A DNA stretch of 64,000 nt from Siminovitchia acidinfaciens (GCF_003605385.1 NZ_QYTV02000003.1:496001-560000), one strand, 5' to 3'. Shown: positions 37,407 through 46,921, numbered from the stretch's first letter. Program-made: numbers and translations. The notes: generated by a model not told the origin, from the sequence alone.

Positions 37407-37440
37407 TCATCATTATCGGCTAATGAAAAATCATTAAAAC

Positions 37441-37475
37441 AGCAGATGGAAGCGTCTTTCCATCTGCTATTGATT
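37441..37475 (+). terminator. Probable terminator after ylzJ
   Basis: AGCAGATGGAA, loop, TTCCATCTGCT followed by ATTGATTT. 11-bp stem but a poor T-run. Confidence 0.6.
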
Positions 37476-37641
37476 TAGCGGCTGATATCATGTAATCATC
37501 CCAGTAAAGGTGACCACATCCAAGTTATTCATCCACAATCAGTCGTAAAAAAACTATGAAGTAGCAAGCCACTCTGGATATGGAATGATCATCACTTACG
37601 CAATGTTTATTATTAGTTGTTTGTCGCAGAGAGCGCATTTC

Positions 37642-38472
37642 CTATTCAATCCACTTCTTCTTAAGCTTAATAAACTCTCCATTCAGATTCATTTCATCAA
37701 TCCACAAATTTACCCAGTTATGAAAGCTTTCTTCATCTTGGTTCATCAAATATCCCATTTGACTGTGGGTCAATGTCTCTTTTTCAAATGCGGAAAACAG
37801 CCGCTCGTCTTCTTTGGCATAAATAATAGCCTCAATATTATCGGTGATCATTACATCAAATTCTCCGTCCGCGACCTTGGGAGGAATGTCAAGATTCTTC
37901 TCAACTACAGTTATGTCAGCATTTTTTAAATGCTCCTTAACAAACTTTTCGTTAGTTCCACCCGGATTTACCCCTACCCTGACCTCCGGCTGATTCATAT
38001 CCTCAAGGCTTTTGAATTTATCTTTATCTCCCACTCTGACAAGCGCTCCTTTTCCGAAATCCAGATATGGATATGATACATGCGCTGTCTTTTGCCGTTC
38101 AAGAGTCCTAGTGATTCCCCCCATGCCGATATCGAATTTGTCCGCAAGAAGGTCATCCATTAAGTCCGGCCAGCTTGTTTCAACAAATTCCACTTCCACT
38201 CCCAAATCTTTAGCCATCATCTTTGCAGCGTCTATATCATAGCCTTCATACTCGTCTGTATCTGGATTTAAATATGTAAAAGGCTTGTAATCACCCGTTG
38301 TTCCTATCCGGATGACACCGTCTCTCAATATTCGATCCAGCTGGACTGTTTGTTCCGGTTCATGTTCAAGCTCACTGGAACTATTTTCATTTGAAACCTC
38401 AGTAGTTTGATTACATCCTGCGAACATAAAACAAATGAAAAGAATAATGAAAAATTTATATTTGTGGAACAT
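37642..38472 (-). CDS. Solute-binding-fold lipoprotein similar to cyclohexadienyl dehydratase (PheC)
   Basis: 276 residues from ATG 38472 (AATGGAGGT upstream on the minus strand; ATG 38478 overlaps it). A lipoprotein signal peptide with lipobox FAGC (FIILFICFMFAGCNQ) and a Ser/Glu spacer is followed by a periplasmic-binding-protein fold. DGVIRIGTTGDYKPFTYLN, GYDIDAAKMMAKDLGVEVEFVETSWPDLMDDLL, MGGITRTLERQKTAHVSYPYLDFGKGAL and VRVGVNPGGTNEKFV match the PheC/arogenate dehydratase branch more closely than ordinary amino-acid binding proteins. No permease or ATPase gene is next to it. It may be an exported dehydratase acting on prephenate or arogenate, or a lone binding protein; substrate not shown. 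Confidence 0.8.
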   Translation of the reverse strand: MFHKYKFFIILFICFMFAGCNQTTEVSNENSSSELEHEPEQTVQLDRILRDGVIRIGTTGDYKPFTYLNPDTDEYEGYDIDAAKMMAKDLGVEVEFVETSWPDLMDDLLADKFDIGMGGITRTLERQKTAHVSYPYLDFGKGALVRVGDKDKFKSLEDMNQPEVRVGVNPGGTNEKFVKEHLKNADITVVEKNLDIPPKVADGEFDVMITDNIEAIIYAKEDERLFSAFEKETLTHSQMGYLMNQDEESFHNWVNLWIDEMNLNGEFIKLKKKWIE

Positions 38473-38593
38473 CTTCATACCTCCATTTTTGTAGTTAAAA
38501 ACAATCATTCTCCAGAATGGTAAACGAATCCTCTAATAAGAGGCTATATTAAGAAAAACAGGAAAAACTTCCTAAAGCGTCCAAATGAAATGT

Positions 38594-38601
38594 GCTATAA
38601 T
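38594..38601 (+). promoter_or_regulatory. -10 region upstream of spoIIIE
   Basis: TGTGCTATAATGG: TATAAT at 38596-38601 preceded by TGTGC. No good -35. The leader would be about 85 bases. Confidence 0.5.
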
Positions 38602-38693
38602 GGAAGGATCATACAGCTCATATGTTCTAGTTGCGGCAGACCTTAAAAGGCGCACATCAAGCTCAAAATGATCTAGTAGGCAAGGTGATTTAA

Positions 38694-41006
38694 ATGGCGA
38701 AAAAGAAACGAAGAAGTCGCAAGCAAAATAAACTTAAAAAAATATTGCAATTTGAATTGGCAGGTATTGCCCTAATTGCATTAACGATAATATCCATTAT
38801 TAAACTCGGGGCGGTTGGCCGGGGGATTTCGCATTTTTTCTATTTTCTCCTTGGGGAATGGTACATGGTTGGATTGCTGGCGACATTATGTCTAGCCGGT
38901 TTTTTCATTATAAAAAGGGAGTGGCCGGTTTTATTTAAAGGAAGATTAATAGGCCTTTATTTAATCTTGGCCAGTACACTGGTACTCTCTCATGTGAAGC
39001 TTTTCGGTCTGATGAATAATTCAGGGTTGCTTACGAATAAAAGTGTGATAAAAAGTACTTATTCCCTGTTTTTGCAAATTATCCACGGTGAAGCATCTAC
39101 GAACGATTTGGGCGGAGGAATGATAGGGGCAGTATTATTTTCAGGCTTTTATCTTCTTTTTGATGCAACGGGCACAAAGATTATCAGCTTTTTTCTCATA
39201 TTAGTAGGGATTATTTTAATATCCGGTAAATCAATCGGTGAGTATGTTGGAAAAGCGGGGAAAAAATCAGGGCTATTTATAAAAGGTCAATGGGCAGCTT
39301 TTTTAAACGATCTTAAAGAAATGAAAGAAGAAAGAAAGGCAAAGAAAGAGGCTAAAAAACAGGAAGAGGAGAAGAGTGCCAGCAGCGCCCAGTCACCTCT
39401 GATTGTTGAACACCAGAATCAAGATATGCAAACAGATGAACCGCTTGAACCGATCATTTCGAGTTTTTCCGAGCGAATTAATCCGCCTGCGGACGAAAGG
39501 GAAAAAGAATTAGATAAACCGGAGAAAGTCCAAGAGGAAATTGATCTTGCACCTAACTTAACTTTCGTAGAAGTGGAGAATGAAGATTATGAACTGCCGC
39601 CTTCGACACTTCTGTCAAGACCGAAAGCCGCAGATCAAAGCAGTGAATATAAATTGATCCATGCGAACGCCGCAAAATTGGAGAAAACTTTCCAAAGCTT
39701 CGGAGTAAAGGCCCGTGTAACTCAAGTACACTTAGGGCCTGCAGTTACAAAATACGAAGTTCACCCGGATGCGGGAGTTAAAGTCAGCCGAATTGTCAGT
39801 CTGAGTGACGATCTGGCGCTGGCATTGGCTGCGAAAGATATTCGGATTGAAGCGCCGATTCCAGGAAAATCGGCTATCGGCATTGAGGTGCCCAACTCCG
39901 AAATCGCGGTGGTTTCAATACGGGAAGTACTTGAAGCAAAAGAGCACCAAAAGCCGGAAGCAAAATTGCAGATCGGGCTTGGAAGAGACATCACTGGCGG
40001 AGCTGTCGTTGCTGAATTGAACAAAATGCCGCACCTTCTCGTTGCGGGAGCTACCGGGAGTGGAAAGAGTGTTTGTATCAACGGAATCATTATAAGTATT
40101 CTAATGAGGGCCAAGCCCCATGAAGTAAAAATGATGATGATTGACCCGAAAATGGTTGAGTTAAACGTCTATAACGGTATTCCACATCTGCTCGCTCCTG
40201 TTGTAACAGATGCAAAAAAAGCATCACAGGCACTTAAGAAAGTGGTAAGCGAGATGGAAAGGCGCTACGAATTATTTTCACATACCGGCACAAGGAATAT
40301 AGAAGGGTATAATGATTTTATCCAACGGGTAAATGCGGAAGGTGATGCCAGCCAGCCGCTTTTACCATATATCGTTGTCATTGTGGATGAATTGGCTGAT
40401 CTGATGATGGTGGCTTCTAATGATGTGGAGGATTCGATTACACGTCTTGCGCAAATGGCTCGTGCTGCGGGGATTCATTTGATTATAGCAACACAGCGTC
40501 CTTCAGTTGATGTCATCACCGGTGTCATCAAGGCAAACATCCCTTCTCGAATCGCATTCGCAGTTTCATCCCAAACAGACTCAAGAACCATTCTTGACAG
40601 TGGTGGTGCTGAGAAATTGCTGGGCAGGGGTGATATGCTGTTTCTTCCTGTAGGAGCATCAAAGCCCGTCCGGGTCCAAGGGGCATTCCTTTCGGATCAA
40701 GAAGTCGAGGACGTTGTTAATTTTGTTATTTCGCAGCAGAAAGCCCAATATCAGGAAGACATGATTCCTGAAGACATTCCCGAAACTTCAACAGAGGTGG
40801 ATGACGAACTTTATGACGAGGCAGTTCAATTGATTGTTGAAATGCAGACCGCCTCCGTTTCAATGCTGCAACGCCGTTTCAGGATAGGCTATACTCGTGC
40901 CGCAAGGCTCATCGACGAAATGGAGGCCAGAGGAGTTGTCGGACCATACGAAGGCAGTAAGCCAAGAACCGTACTAATTTCCCAAACCGAGGAACAAACT
41001 TCCTAA
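38694..41006 (+). CDS. spoIIIE: DNA translocase SpoIIIE (FtsK family)
   Basis: Pumps the chromosome into the forespore through the septum and clears trapped DNA. 770 residues (787-789 in B. subtilis). ATG 38694 after AAGGTGATTTAA. A basic N-terminus ([14 protein letters not shown]) precedes four membrane helices up to about 180, then a charged linker ([19 protein letters not shown]) and the motor: Walker [10 protein letters not shown] at about 452-460, Walker [36 protein letters not shown]. The gamma winged helix ends the protein ([32 protein letters not shown]), which reads orienting sequences. Confidence 0.95.
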   Translation: MAKKKRRSRKQNKLKKILQFELAGIALIALTIISIIKLGAVGRGISHFFYFLLGEWYMVGLLATLCLAGFFIIKREWPVLFKGRLIGLYLILASTLVLSHVKLFGLMNNSGLLTNKSVIKSTYSLFLQIIHGEASTNDLGGGMIGAVLFSGFYLLFDATGTKIISFFLILVGIILISGKSIGEYVGKAGKKSGLFIKGQWAAFLNDLKEMKEERKAKKEAKKQEEEKSASSAQSPLIVEHQNQDMQTDEPLEPIISSFSERINPPADEREKELDKPEKVQEEIDLAPNLTFVEVENEDYELPPSTLLSRPKAADQSSEYKLIHANAAKLEKTFQSFGVKARVTQVHLGPAVTKYEVHPDAGVKVSRIVSLSDDLALALAAKDIRIEAPIPGKSAIGIEVPNSEIAVVSIREVLEAKEHQKPEAKLQIGLGRDITGGAVVAELNKMPHLLVAGATGSGKSVCINGIIISILMRAKPHEVKMMMIDPKMVELNVYNGIPHLLAPVVTDAKKASQALKKVVSEMERRYELFSHTGTRNIEGYNDFIQRVNAEGDASQPLLPYIVVIVDELADLMMVASNDVEDSITRLAQMARAAGIHLIIATQRPSVDVITGVIKANIPSRIAFAVSSQTDSRTILDSGGAEKLLGRGDMLFLPVGASKPVRVQGAFLSDQEVEDVVNFVISQQKAQYQEDMIPEDIPETSTEVDDELYDEAVQLIVEMQTASVSMLQRRFRIGYTRAARLIDEMEARGVVGPYEGSKPRTVLISQTEEQTS

Positions 41007-41090
41007 TACCGGGAATGGATGTCATCAGCCCTGTATATAATGATAAGATTGGACATACGATAATCATAGCCTGTAAACTATGATTTAATA

Positions 41091-41300
41091 AGAAAAGCGG
41101 AAGCGCCTGTTCATCGACGTACAGGCTGGAGAGCTTCTGACGAGATAAAGGAAACACGGCGACGAAGGAGCCGATGTTGACTTATCGTAGGAGGAAGCGC
41201 GAAGTCTGCTAGTCGATAGGCGGTGGAGCTAGACAATAAGAAAAGCGGAAGCGCCTGTTCATCGACGTATGCCAGTCGATAGGCGCCGAAACTGAACATT
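41091..41300 (+). repeat. Fold-back repeat: full copy followed by a minimal copy
   Basis: The full copy (41091-41236) runs from AGAAAAGCGGAAGCGCCTG to GTCGATAGGCGGTGGAGCTAGACA with the inner module GAGATAAAGGAAACACGGC...GCCGATGTTGACTTATCGTAG. The minimal copy (41239-41300) keeps only the ends: GCGCCTGTTCATCGAC pairs with GTCGATAGGCGC. Together they define the element and show that the interior is optional. Confidence 0.8.
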
Positions 41301-41359
41301 CATCCAGCAATTCCTAGATAATACATTATCTTTCCCTTATAAAAAAGGAGGCGTGGCTG

Positions 41360-42643
41360 ATGTCGTTGCTGCGGGAAGAAACAGTAAAAAAGCAAGGGTA
41401 TAATCTACATCTGATCCAAACTGGTAAATTCAAAACAAATACTTTTATCTGGAAAATGAAAGCGCCCCTCGATGAAAAAACTGTTACTTATCGTGCGCTT
41501 TTACCGCATGTTTTGCAAAGCAGTACGAAGAAACATTCTTCAACAGCTCAACTTCGTTCTTATCTTGATAATTTGTATGGTGCGAGCCTGCATGTTGATC
41601 TCGGAAAAAAAGGGGACTACCATATCATCACTTTGACCATTGAAGTTGCAAACGAAGCATTTCTGAAGGATTCAACACCATTGCTGCAAAAGGCTGTCCA
41701 GCTTTTAAAGGAGATTCTGCTTGAGCCAAATGCCAATAACGGTGCATTTGATTCCGAGACAGTCGAAAAGGAGAAGCGGACATTAAAGCAGCGGATCAAA
41801 TCTGTCTATGACGATAAAATGCGGTATGCAACGTATCGGGTTACTGAAGAGATGTGTAAGGAGGAACCGTATTCCCTATATGTTCATGGACAACTTGATC
41901 AAGTTGATGATATTACGGAAACTTCCCTTTACAAATACTATGAGCAGGCACTAAATGAAGATGAACTAGATCTATACATTGTCGGTGATATTGATAAGGG
42001 TGAAGTAGAGCAGTATTGTGATGAACTTCAATTTGCGGACCGTGAGCCGAAAAGAACGGCGGAGCCTGCCGTCAAAGAAAACATCGAAGTAAAAGAAATC
42101 ATCGAGAGACAGGATTTAAAGCAGGGAAAATTGAATATTGGTTACCGCACGAATATATTATACGGCGAAAAAGACTATTTTCCTCTCCAATTGGTAAACG
42201 GGATATTTGGCGGATTTCCACATTCAAAGCTTTTTATCAATGTGCGGGAAAAAGAGAATCTGGCCTATTATGCTGCCAGCCGAATAGAAAGTCATAAAGG
42301 TCTGTTGATGGTCATGTCCGGTATTGATGACCAAAACTATGTAAAAGCGGTCAACATTATAAAAGAACAAATGGAATTAATGAAAAACGGTGATTTTACC
42401 GATGAAGAAATAAAGCAGACGAAAGCAGTTATCCAAAATCAGTTTCTTGAAACAATAGATACGGCACGCGGGCTGATCGAAGTGCTCTACCATAATGTAG
42501 TTGCGCATACGAGCATCAATCTAGACGAGTGGCAGGATCACATCGCCAATACCACGAAAGAGGATATAGTGAACGCAGCTAGAAAAATTGAAATGGACAC
42601 TATTTACTTTTTGACCGGAATGAAGGAGGGGGACAATAGGTGA
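41360..42643 (+). CDS. ymfF: M16-family peptidase homologue without zinc site (YmfF)
   Basis: 427 residues, ATG 41360 after AAAGGAGGCG. Has the M16 fold (YLDNLYGASLHVDLGKKGDYHIITLTIE, FINVREKENLAYYAASRIESHKGLLMVMSGI) but no HxxEH: the matching stretch is LLPHVLQSSTKKHSS. It is therefore the regulatory or structural half of a heterodimer with YmfH, whose start overlaps its stop by four bases. M16 pairs of this kind process peptides; the substrate here is unknown. Confidence 0.92.
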   Translation: MSLLREETVKKQGYNLHLIQTGKFKTNTFIWKMKAPLDEKTVTYRALLPHVLQSSTKKHSSTAQLRSYLDNLYGASLHVDLGKKGDYHIITLTIEVANEAFLKDSTPLLQKAVQLLKEILLEPNANNGAFDSETVEKEKRTLKQRIKSVYDDKMRYATYRVTEEMCKEEPYSLYVHGQLDQVDDITETSLYKYYEQALNEDELDLYIVGDIDKGEVEQYCDELQFADREPKRTAEPAVKENIEVKEIIERQDLKQGKLNIGYRTNILYGEKDYFPLQLVNGIFGGFPHSKLFINVREKENLAYYAASRIESHKGLLMVMSGIDDQNYVKAVNIIKEQMELMKNGDFTDEEIKQTKAVIQNQFLETIDTARGLIEVLYHNVVAHTSINLDEWQDHIANTTKEDIVNAARKIEMDTIYFLTGMKEGDNR

Positions 42644-43920
42644 AAAGCATTTTCTTTGATCAGTTAAAAGAAACTGTTTACCATGAAACGCTTGATAATG
42701 GACTACAAGTGTATGTGCTTCCGAAACAAGGCTTTAATAAGACTTATGCCACATTCACAACTAAGTACGGCTCAGTCGACAACACTTTTGTCCCTTTGGA
42801 TGGTTCTGAAAAGCAAACAGTTCCAGATGGCATAGCGCATTTTCTCGAGCATAAAATGTTTGAAAAGAAAGATGGCGATGTGTTTCAACTGTTCAGTAAA
42901 CAGGGAGCTTCTGCCAATGCATTTACATCATTTACCCGGACAGCATATTTGTTTTCCAGTACATCAAATGTCGAGAAAAATTTAAATACACTGATCCAAA
43001 TGGTCCAAGAGCCTTATTTTACTGAGCAGACTGTTGAAAAGGAAAAAGGCATAATCGGACAGGAAATCACAATGTACGATGATAATCCGGACTGGCGGGT
43101 TTATTTCGGATTAATCGAAAATCTGTTTCACCATCATCCGGTCAAGATCGATATTGCAGGCACCATAGAGTCAATCTCACATATAACCGCAGAACTTCTC
43201 TACTTGTGCTACAACACATTTTATCATCCCAGCAATATGGTGTTCTTTGTTACGGGCCCGGTCGATCCAGAAGAAATTATCACTTTCGTACGAGAAGACC
43301 AAAAGAATAAACAGTTTGAAGCTGCGCCGAAAATTGTCAGGCATTTCGAAGACGAGCCAGATACCGCTGCAAAGAAAAAACAGGTGCTTAAAATGGATGT
43401 TCAAACGCCTAAGTGTATGGTCGGCGTCAAAGCGGCACATTTTAACGGCAATGGTGAAGACTTGTTAAAAAAAGAACTGACTATCAATGTTCTGCTTGAT
43501 ATCATATTTGGAAAAAGCTCCCCGAACTATGAAGAATTGTACAGTAAAGGATTAATTGATGAAACATTCCAATTCGATTACACACAGGAAGAAGGTTTTG
43601 GGTTTGCGATTGCTGGAAGTGATACCCGGGATCCAGACCTTCTGGCGGAGCGCCTGCAGAGCATGATGATGGAAGCCGGAAAGCTATTGAATGAAGGGGA
43701 ATTGGAAAGAGCCAAGAAAAAGCGGATCGGAGGCTTTTTAAGGGCTTTCAACTCGCCTGAATACATCGCTAACCAGTTTACTCGATATAATTTTAATGGA
43801 GTGAGCCTTTTTGAAGTCGTGCCAATTCTTGAGAGTATATCTTTCAAGGACTTAACAAATGCGGCAAATGAGTTTTTTTCTGAAGACCGGATGTCGGTCT
43901 GTCAGGTAGTACCTAAATAA
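42640..43920 (+). CDS. ymfH: M16-family zinc peptidase, catalytic partner (YmfH)
   Basis: 426 residues, GTG 42640 with GGAGGGGGACAATAG upstream. HFLEH at residues 67-71 (GIAHFLEHKMFEKK) with the distal Glu in GIIGQEITMYDDNPDWRVYFG. C-terminal M16 domain is typical. Overlapping translation with ymfF suggests equal amounts. Terminator follows. Confidence 0.93.
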   Translation: MKSIFFDQLKETVYHETLDNGLQVYVLPKQGFNKTYATFTTKYGSVDNTFVPLDGSEKQTVPDGIAHFLEHKMFEKKDGDVFQLFSKQGASANAFTSFTRTAYLFSSTSNVEKNLNTLIQMVQEPYFTEQTVEKEKGIIGQEITMYDDNPDWRVYFGLIENLFHHHPVKIDIAGTIESISHITAELLYLCYNTFYHPSNMVFFVTGPVDPEEIITFVREDQKNKQFEAAPKIVRHFEDEPDTAAKKKQVLKMDVQTPKCMVGVKAAHFNGNGEDLLKKELTINVLLDIIFGKSSPNYEELYSKGLIDETFQFDYTQEEGFGFAIAGSDTRDPDLLAERLQSMMMEAGKLLNEGELERAKKKRIGGFLRAFNSPEYIANQFTRYNFNGVSLFEVVPILESISFKDLTNAANEFFSEDRMSVCQVVPK

Positions 43921-43925
43921 ATATG

Positions 43926-43952
43926 AAAACCCGGCCCTTGTCCGGGTTTTTT
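43926..43952 (+). terminator. Terminator after ymfH
   Basis: AAAACCCGG, loop CCCTTGT, CCGGGTTTT plus TT. Confidence 0.85.
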
Positions 43953-43972
43953 CTATGGCAGGAAGTGTAAAA

Positions 43973-44695
43973 ATGAAAAAATTTGCATTGATAACGGGAG
44001 CAAGCGGAGGAATCGGAGCAGCCACTGCAAAAACACTTGCAAAAGAAGGATGGAATTTGTATTTGCACTATCACAGCAACGAGCAAAGAATTGTTGAACT
44101 TTTGACTGAATTAGAAAATTACCCGATTGAAATCATACCGATTAAGGCAGACTTATCTGTCGATAACGGATGTAAACAGATTGTAGAAAACATATTTCAG
44201 CTGGATGCGATTGTTTATTCAAGCGGGAACGCCCCCTTTGGGCTTTTTTGCGATTTAGATGATGACACAACAGAAAGTGCTATACAGTTACATGTAAAAA
44301 GCCCGATTAAGTTGATAAGAAATCTGCTACCAAAACTGATGAGAAATTCCGTTTCTCAAATTGTTATCATCAGTTCGATGTGGGGCCAAACAGGGGCTGC
44401 TTGTGAAGTGATTTATTCAACAGTAAAGGGAGCGCAAATCTCATTTGCAAAAGCTTTAAGCAAAGAAATTGCCAGTTCGGGTGTAAGGGTGAATTGTGTG
44501 GCCCCTGGAGCTGTAAATACCGGGATGCTACATCGCTTTTCGAGAGAGGAACTTGAAAACCTCGAAGAGGATATACCGCTTCGCCGGCTTGCGGAGCCTG
44601 GAGAAATTGCAGATACAGTTTCCTTTTTAATATCTGAAAAAGCCTCTTATATTACCGGCCAGGTGTTAGCTGTAAACGGCGGATGGTATACATAA
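43973..44695 (+). CDS. ymfI: Short-chain dehydrogenase/reductase YmfI
   Basis: 240 residues from ATG 43973 (GGCAGGAAGTG upstream). Rossmann motif TGASGGIGAATAKTLA, catalytic Ser in IVIISSMWGQ, YSTVKGA giving the Tyr-x3-Lys pair, and the end VSFLISEKASYITGQVLAVNGG. The usual NNAG is replaced by SSGNAP. FabG-like; substrate unknown. Confidence 0.92.
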   Translation: MKKFALITGASGGIGAATAKTLAKEGWNLYLHYHSNEQRIVELLTELENYPIEIIPIKADLSVDNGCKQIVENIFQLDAIVYSSGNAPFGLFCDLDDDTTESAIQLHVKSPIKLIRNLLPKLMRNSVSQIVIISSMWGQTGAACEVIYSTVKGAQISFAKALSKEIASSGVRVNCVAPGAVNTGMLHRFSREELENLEEDIPLRRLAEPGEIADTVSFLISEKASYITGQVLAVNGGWYT

Positions 44696-44722
44696 TAAAT
44701 GAATTGTAAACTAAACTTCAAT

Positions 44723-44751
44723 GTATAAATCCTTCACTTGCGCAAATAATA
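44723..44751 (+). promoter_or_regulatory. Possible SigG promoter for ymfJ
   Basis: GTATA (44723-44727), 17 bases, AATAATA (44745-44751), close to the forespore SigG pattern. Confidence 0.35.
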
Positions 44752-44785
44752 AAATCGTACGAAAATGTGAAGGAGGCGCTGAAGT

Positions 44786-45043
44786 ATGTCAGTACTTGAA
44801 AACTGGGAGCAATGGAAGAACTTCCTTGGTGATCGTTTGGATCAGGCTCAACAGCAGGGTATGTCGCAAGACATTATCGACCAAATGGCCCATCAAGTCG
44901 GAGACTACTTGGCAAAGCAGGTTGATCCGAAAAATGAGCAAGAGCGAGTGCTTTCTGATTTATGGTCAGTTGCATCTGATGAAGAACAACAAGCGATTGC
45001 CCGCGTGATGGTTAAACTGGTTGAAAACAACGGCACTCACTAA
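44786..45043 (+). CDS. ymfJ: DUF3243 protein YmfJ
   Basis: 85 residues, ATG 44786 after GAAGGAGGCG. Small helical acidic protein of unknown function (NWEQWKNFLGDRLDQAQQQGMSQD, VASDEEQQAIARVMVKLVEN), conserved between ymfI and ymfK in Bacillus. The competing frame at 44721-45008 has no binding site and is a shadow. Terminator follows. Confidence 0.9.
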   Translation: MSVLENWEQWKNFLGDRLDQAQQQGMSQDIIDQMAHQVGDYLAKQVDPKNEQERVLSDLWSVASDEEQQAIARVMVKLVENNGTH

Positions 45044-45061
45044 ATTGAAAGATAGTTTTTT

Positions 45062-45087
45062 AAAGAGAGGATTTTTCCTCTCTTTTT
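45062..45087 (+). terminator. Terminator after ymfJ
   Basis: AAAGAGAGGA, loop TTTT, TCCTCTCTTTTT. Confidence 0.85.
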
Positions 45088-45201
45088 ACTTTGAATAAGT
45101 TTTTCCTTTTTTCTTTGACTAAAATCAGATATGATATAAGCTAGAAATGATATGAGACGATAAATTTGGACCGATTTCCATTTTTCAAGGAGCTGTTTCT
45201 A

Positions 45202-46002
45202 ATGGAAAGTAAAGAGTGGTATTTAGAATATGAGATAACAATTGACAGGCCTGGTTTATTGGGCGATATTTCATCATTATTGGGCATGCTTTCAATCAAT
45301 ATTGTCAGTATCAACGGTGTTGATGCCGGCCGGCGAGGTTTATTGATTCGTGCACAGAGTGAGGATCAAATCAAGCGGCTTGAATCCATTTTGGAAACAG
45401 TGGAAACAATCAAAGTTAGAAAAATCAGGGAGCCGAAATTACGTGATAAACTGGCTGTAAGACATGGCCGTTATATCCAAAGGGATCATGATGATAAGAA
45501 AACATTTCGGTTTGTCAGGGACGAATTGGGTATTCTCGTCGATTTCATGGCAGAATTATTTAAGCAAAAGGGACATAAATTGATTGGTATCAGAGGAATG
45601 CCCAGAGTAGGCAAGACGGAGTCTGTAGTAGCGGCCAGTGTTTGTGCCAATAAAAAATGGCTCTTTGTTTCGTCCACTTTATTGAAACAGACGATTCGAA
45701 AAGAATTAATCAAAGATGAGTATAATGAAAATAATATCTTTATTATGGACGGAATTGTGTCAAGAAGAAGAGCCGATGAAAGGCACCTGCAGCTTGTCAG
45801 GGAAATCATGCGCATGCCCGCAGTAAAAGTGATCGAACATCCGGATATCTTTGTTGAGCATTCGGAGTATTCAATTGAGGACTTTGATTACATTATCGAA
45901 CTGAGAAATAGTCCTGAGGAAGAAATTACATACGATGTGGTTGAAAAGCAGAAATTATTTGATGAGCCAGGCATCGGAGGATTCGGAAACTTTGATTTTT
46001 AG
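45202..46002 (+). CDS. ymfK: DUF3388 protein YmfK with ACT-like and P-loop-like parts
   Basis: 266 residues from ATG 45202 after CAAGGAGCTG; an ATG-less upstream extension from 45166 lacks a site. An ACT-like N-terminus (LEYEITIDRPGLLGDISSLLGMLSINIVSINGV) is followed by a region containing GMPRVGKTES, which fits the Walker A pattern GxxxxGK[ST]. The rest is conserved but unassigned. The ligand and target are unknown; the combination suggests a ligand-controlled nucleotide-binding protein. It precedes rodZ-like ymfM. Confidence 0.88.
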   Translation: MESKEWYLEYEITIDRPGLLGDISSLLGMLSINIVSINGVDAGRRGLLIRAQSEDQIKRLESILETVETIKVRKIREPKLRDKLAVRHGRYIQRDHDDKKTFRFVRDELGILVDFMAELFKQKGHKLIGIRGMPRVGKTESVVAASVCANKKWLFVSSTLLKQTIRKELIKDEYNENNIFIMDGIVSRRRADERHLQLVREIMRMPAVKVIEHPDIFVEHSEYSIEDFDYIIELRNSPEEEITYDVVEKQKLFDEPGIGGFGNFDF

Positions 46003-46020
46003 GATTGGTAGGTGTTTGTT

Positions 46021-46902
46021 TTGAGTGAATTGGGGAGCCGTCTGAGACTGGCTCGTGAGGAAAAAGGAATAAGTCTGGATCAGCTACAGTCCATGACGAA
46101 AATTCAGAAAAAGTACCTCGCTGGTATAGAGGAAGGGAACTATAGCCAGATTCCAGGGAAGTTTTATGTGAGAGCTTTTATAAAACAATATGCCGAAGCG
46201 GTAGGGCTTTCGCCCGATGAGCTGTTTGAAGAATACAAAAGTGAAATTCCTGCTGCTTATGAGGATGATATTTCAGAGCAGTTGTCCCGAGTACAGACGA
46301 GGCGGACAGTCTCCGCAAGCAGTTCGAAAATTGTCGAATTGCTGCCCAAAATTTTGGTTGGTGTTGCAATTGTAGCGGTACTCTTTTTTATTTGGTATCT
46401 TTTTTCCAAAAATGTAGATACGGGGAATCAACCTGCAGAGGATAAAAATCCGACCGTTGATATTGAAGAATCAGATGAAATTAAAACCCCAGAGCCGTCT
46501 TCGGATAATACGGAAAGAGCTGAGGATGAAAATAAGGCAGATCCACAAGAACAGGACAAAGATGCCGATAATAATACCGATCAAGAACTGACAATGGATA
46601 ATGTGTCTGGCAATGTAACGACATATAAGCTGTCAGGTGCCGACAAATTCGATTTGAAGGTGAGTGCCGCCGCTTCTGGTGAAACATGGGTAAAAATCTT
46701 GGGCGGTGACAATCAGGTCCTTTTTCAAGGGATGCTTCAGGACGGGGCGAGCCAAAGCTTTGATGTATCTGATAAAAACGGCGCACACATCATTATTGGC
46801 CGGGCATTCGAGACCGACATTTTTATCAACGATCAGAAGCTGGAATATGAATTAGATCCTGCGCAAAACGTCACACAGGAAATCAGAATCCAGTATGAAT
46901 AG
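46021..46902 (+). CDS. ymfM: RodZ-like cell-shape protein YmfM
   Basis: 293 residues. TTG 46021 is used: GGTAGGTG lies upstream and the protein begins MSELGSRLRLAREEKGISLDQLQ, the usual helix-turn-helix domain (to about 85). One membrane helix at about 105-125 (ILVGVAIVAVLFFIWYLF), an acidic disordered stretch (about 130-190) and a C-terminal DUF4115 domain (TWVKILGGDNQVLFQGMLQDG) follow. RodZ links MreB filaments to the membrane. A TTG at 46012 lies over the Shine-Dalgarno. Confidence 0.92.
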   Translation: MSELGSRLRLAREEKGISLDQLQSMTKIQKKYLAGIEEGNYSQIPGKFYVRAFIKQYAEAVGLSPDELFEEYKSEIPAAYEDDISEQLSRVQTRRTVSASSSKIVELLPKILVGVAIVAVLFFIWYLFSKNVDTGNQPAEDKNPTVDIEESDEIKTPEPSSDNTERAEDENKADPQEQDKDADNNTDQELTMDNVSGNVTTYKLSGADKFDLKVSAAASGETWVKILGGDNQVLFQGMLQDGASQSFDVSDKNGAHIIIGRAFETDIFINDQKLEYELDPAQNVTQEIRIQYE

Positions 46903-46921
46903 AAAATATTAGTGTCCGATA

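Noticed and set aside
44721-45008. 95-codon frame overlapping ymfJ
   Set aside because: Different frame from the conserved DUF3243 protein, no binding site; ymfJ has GAAGGAGG at correct spacing.
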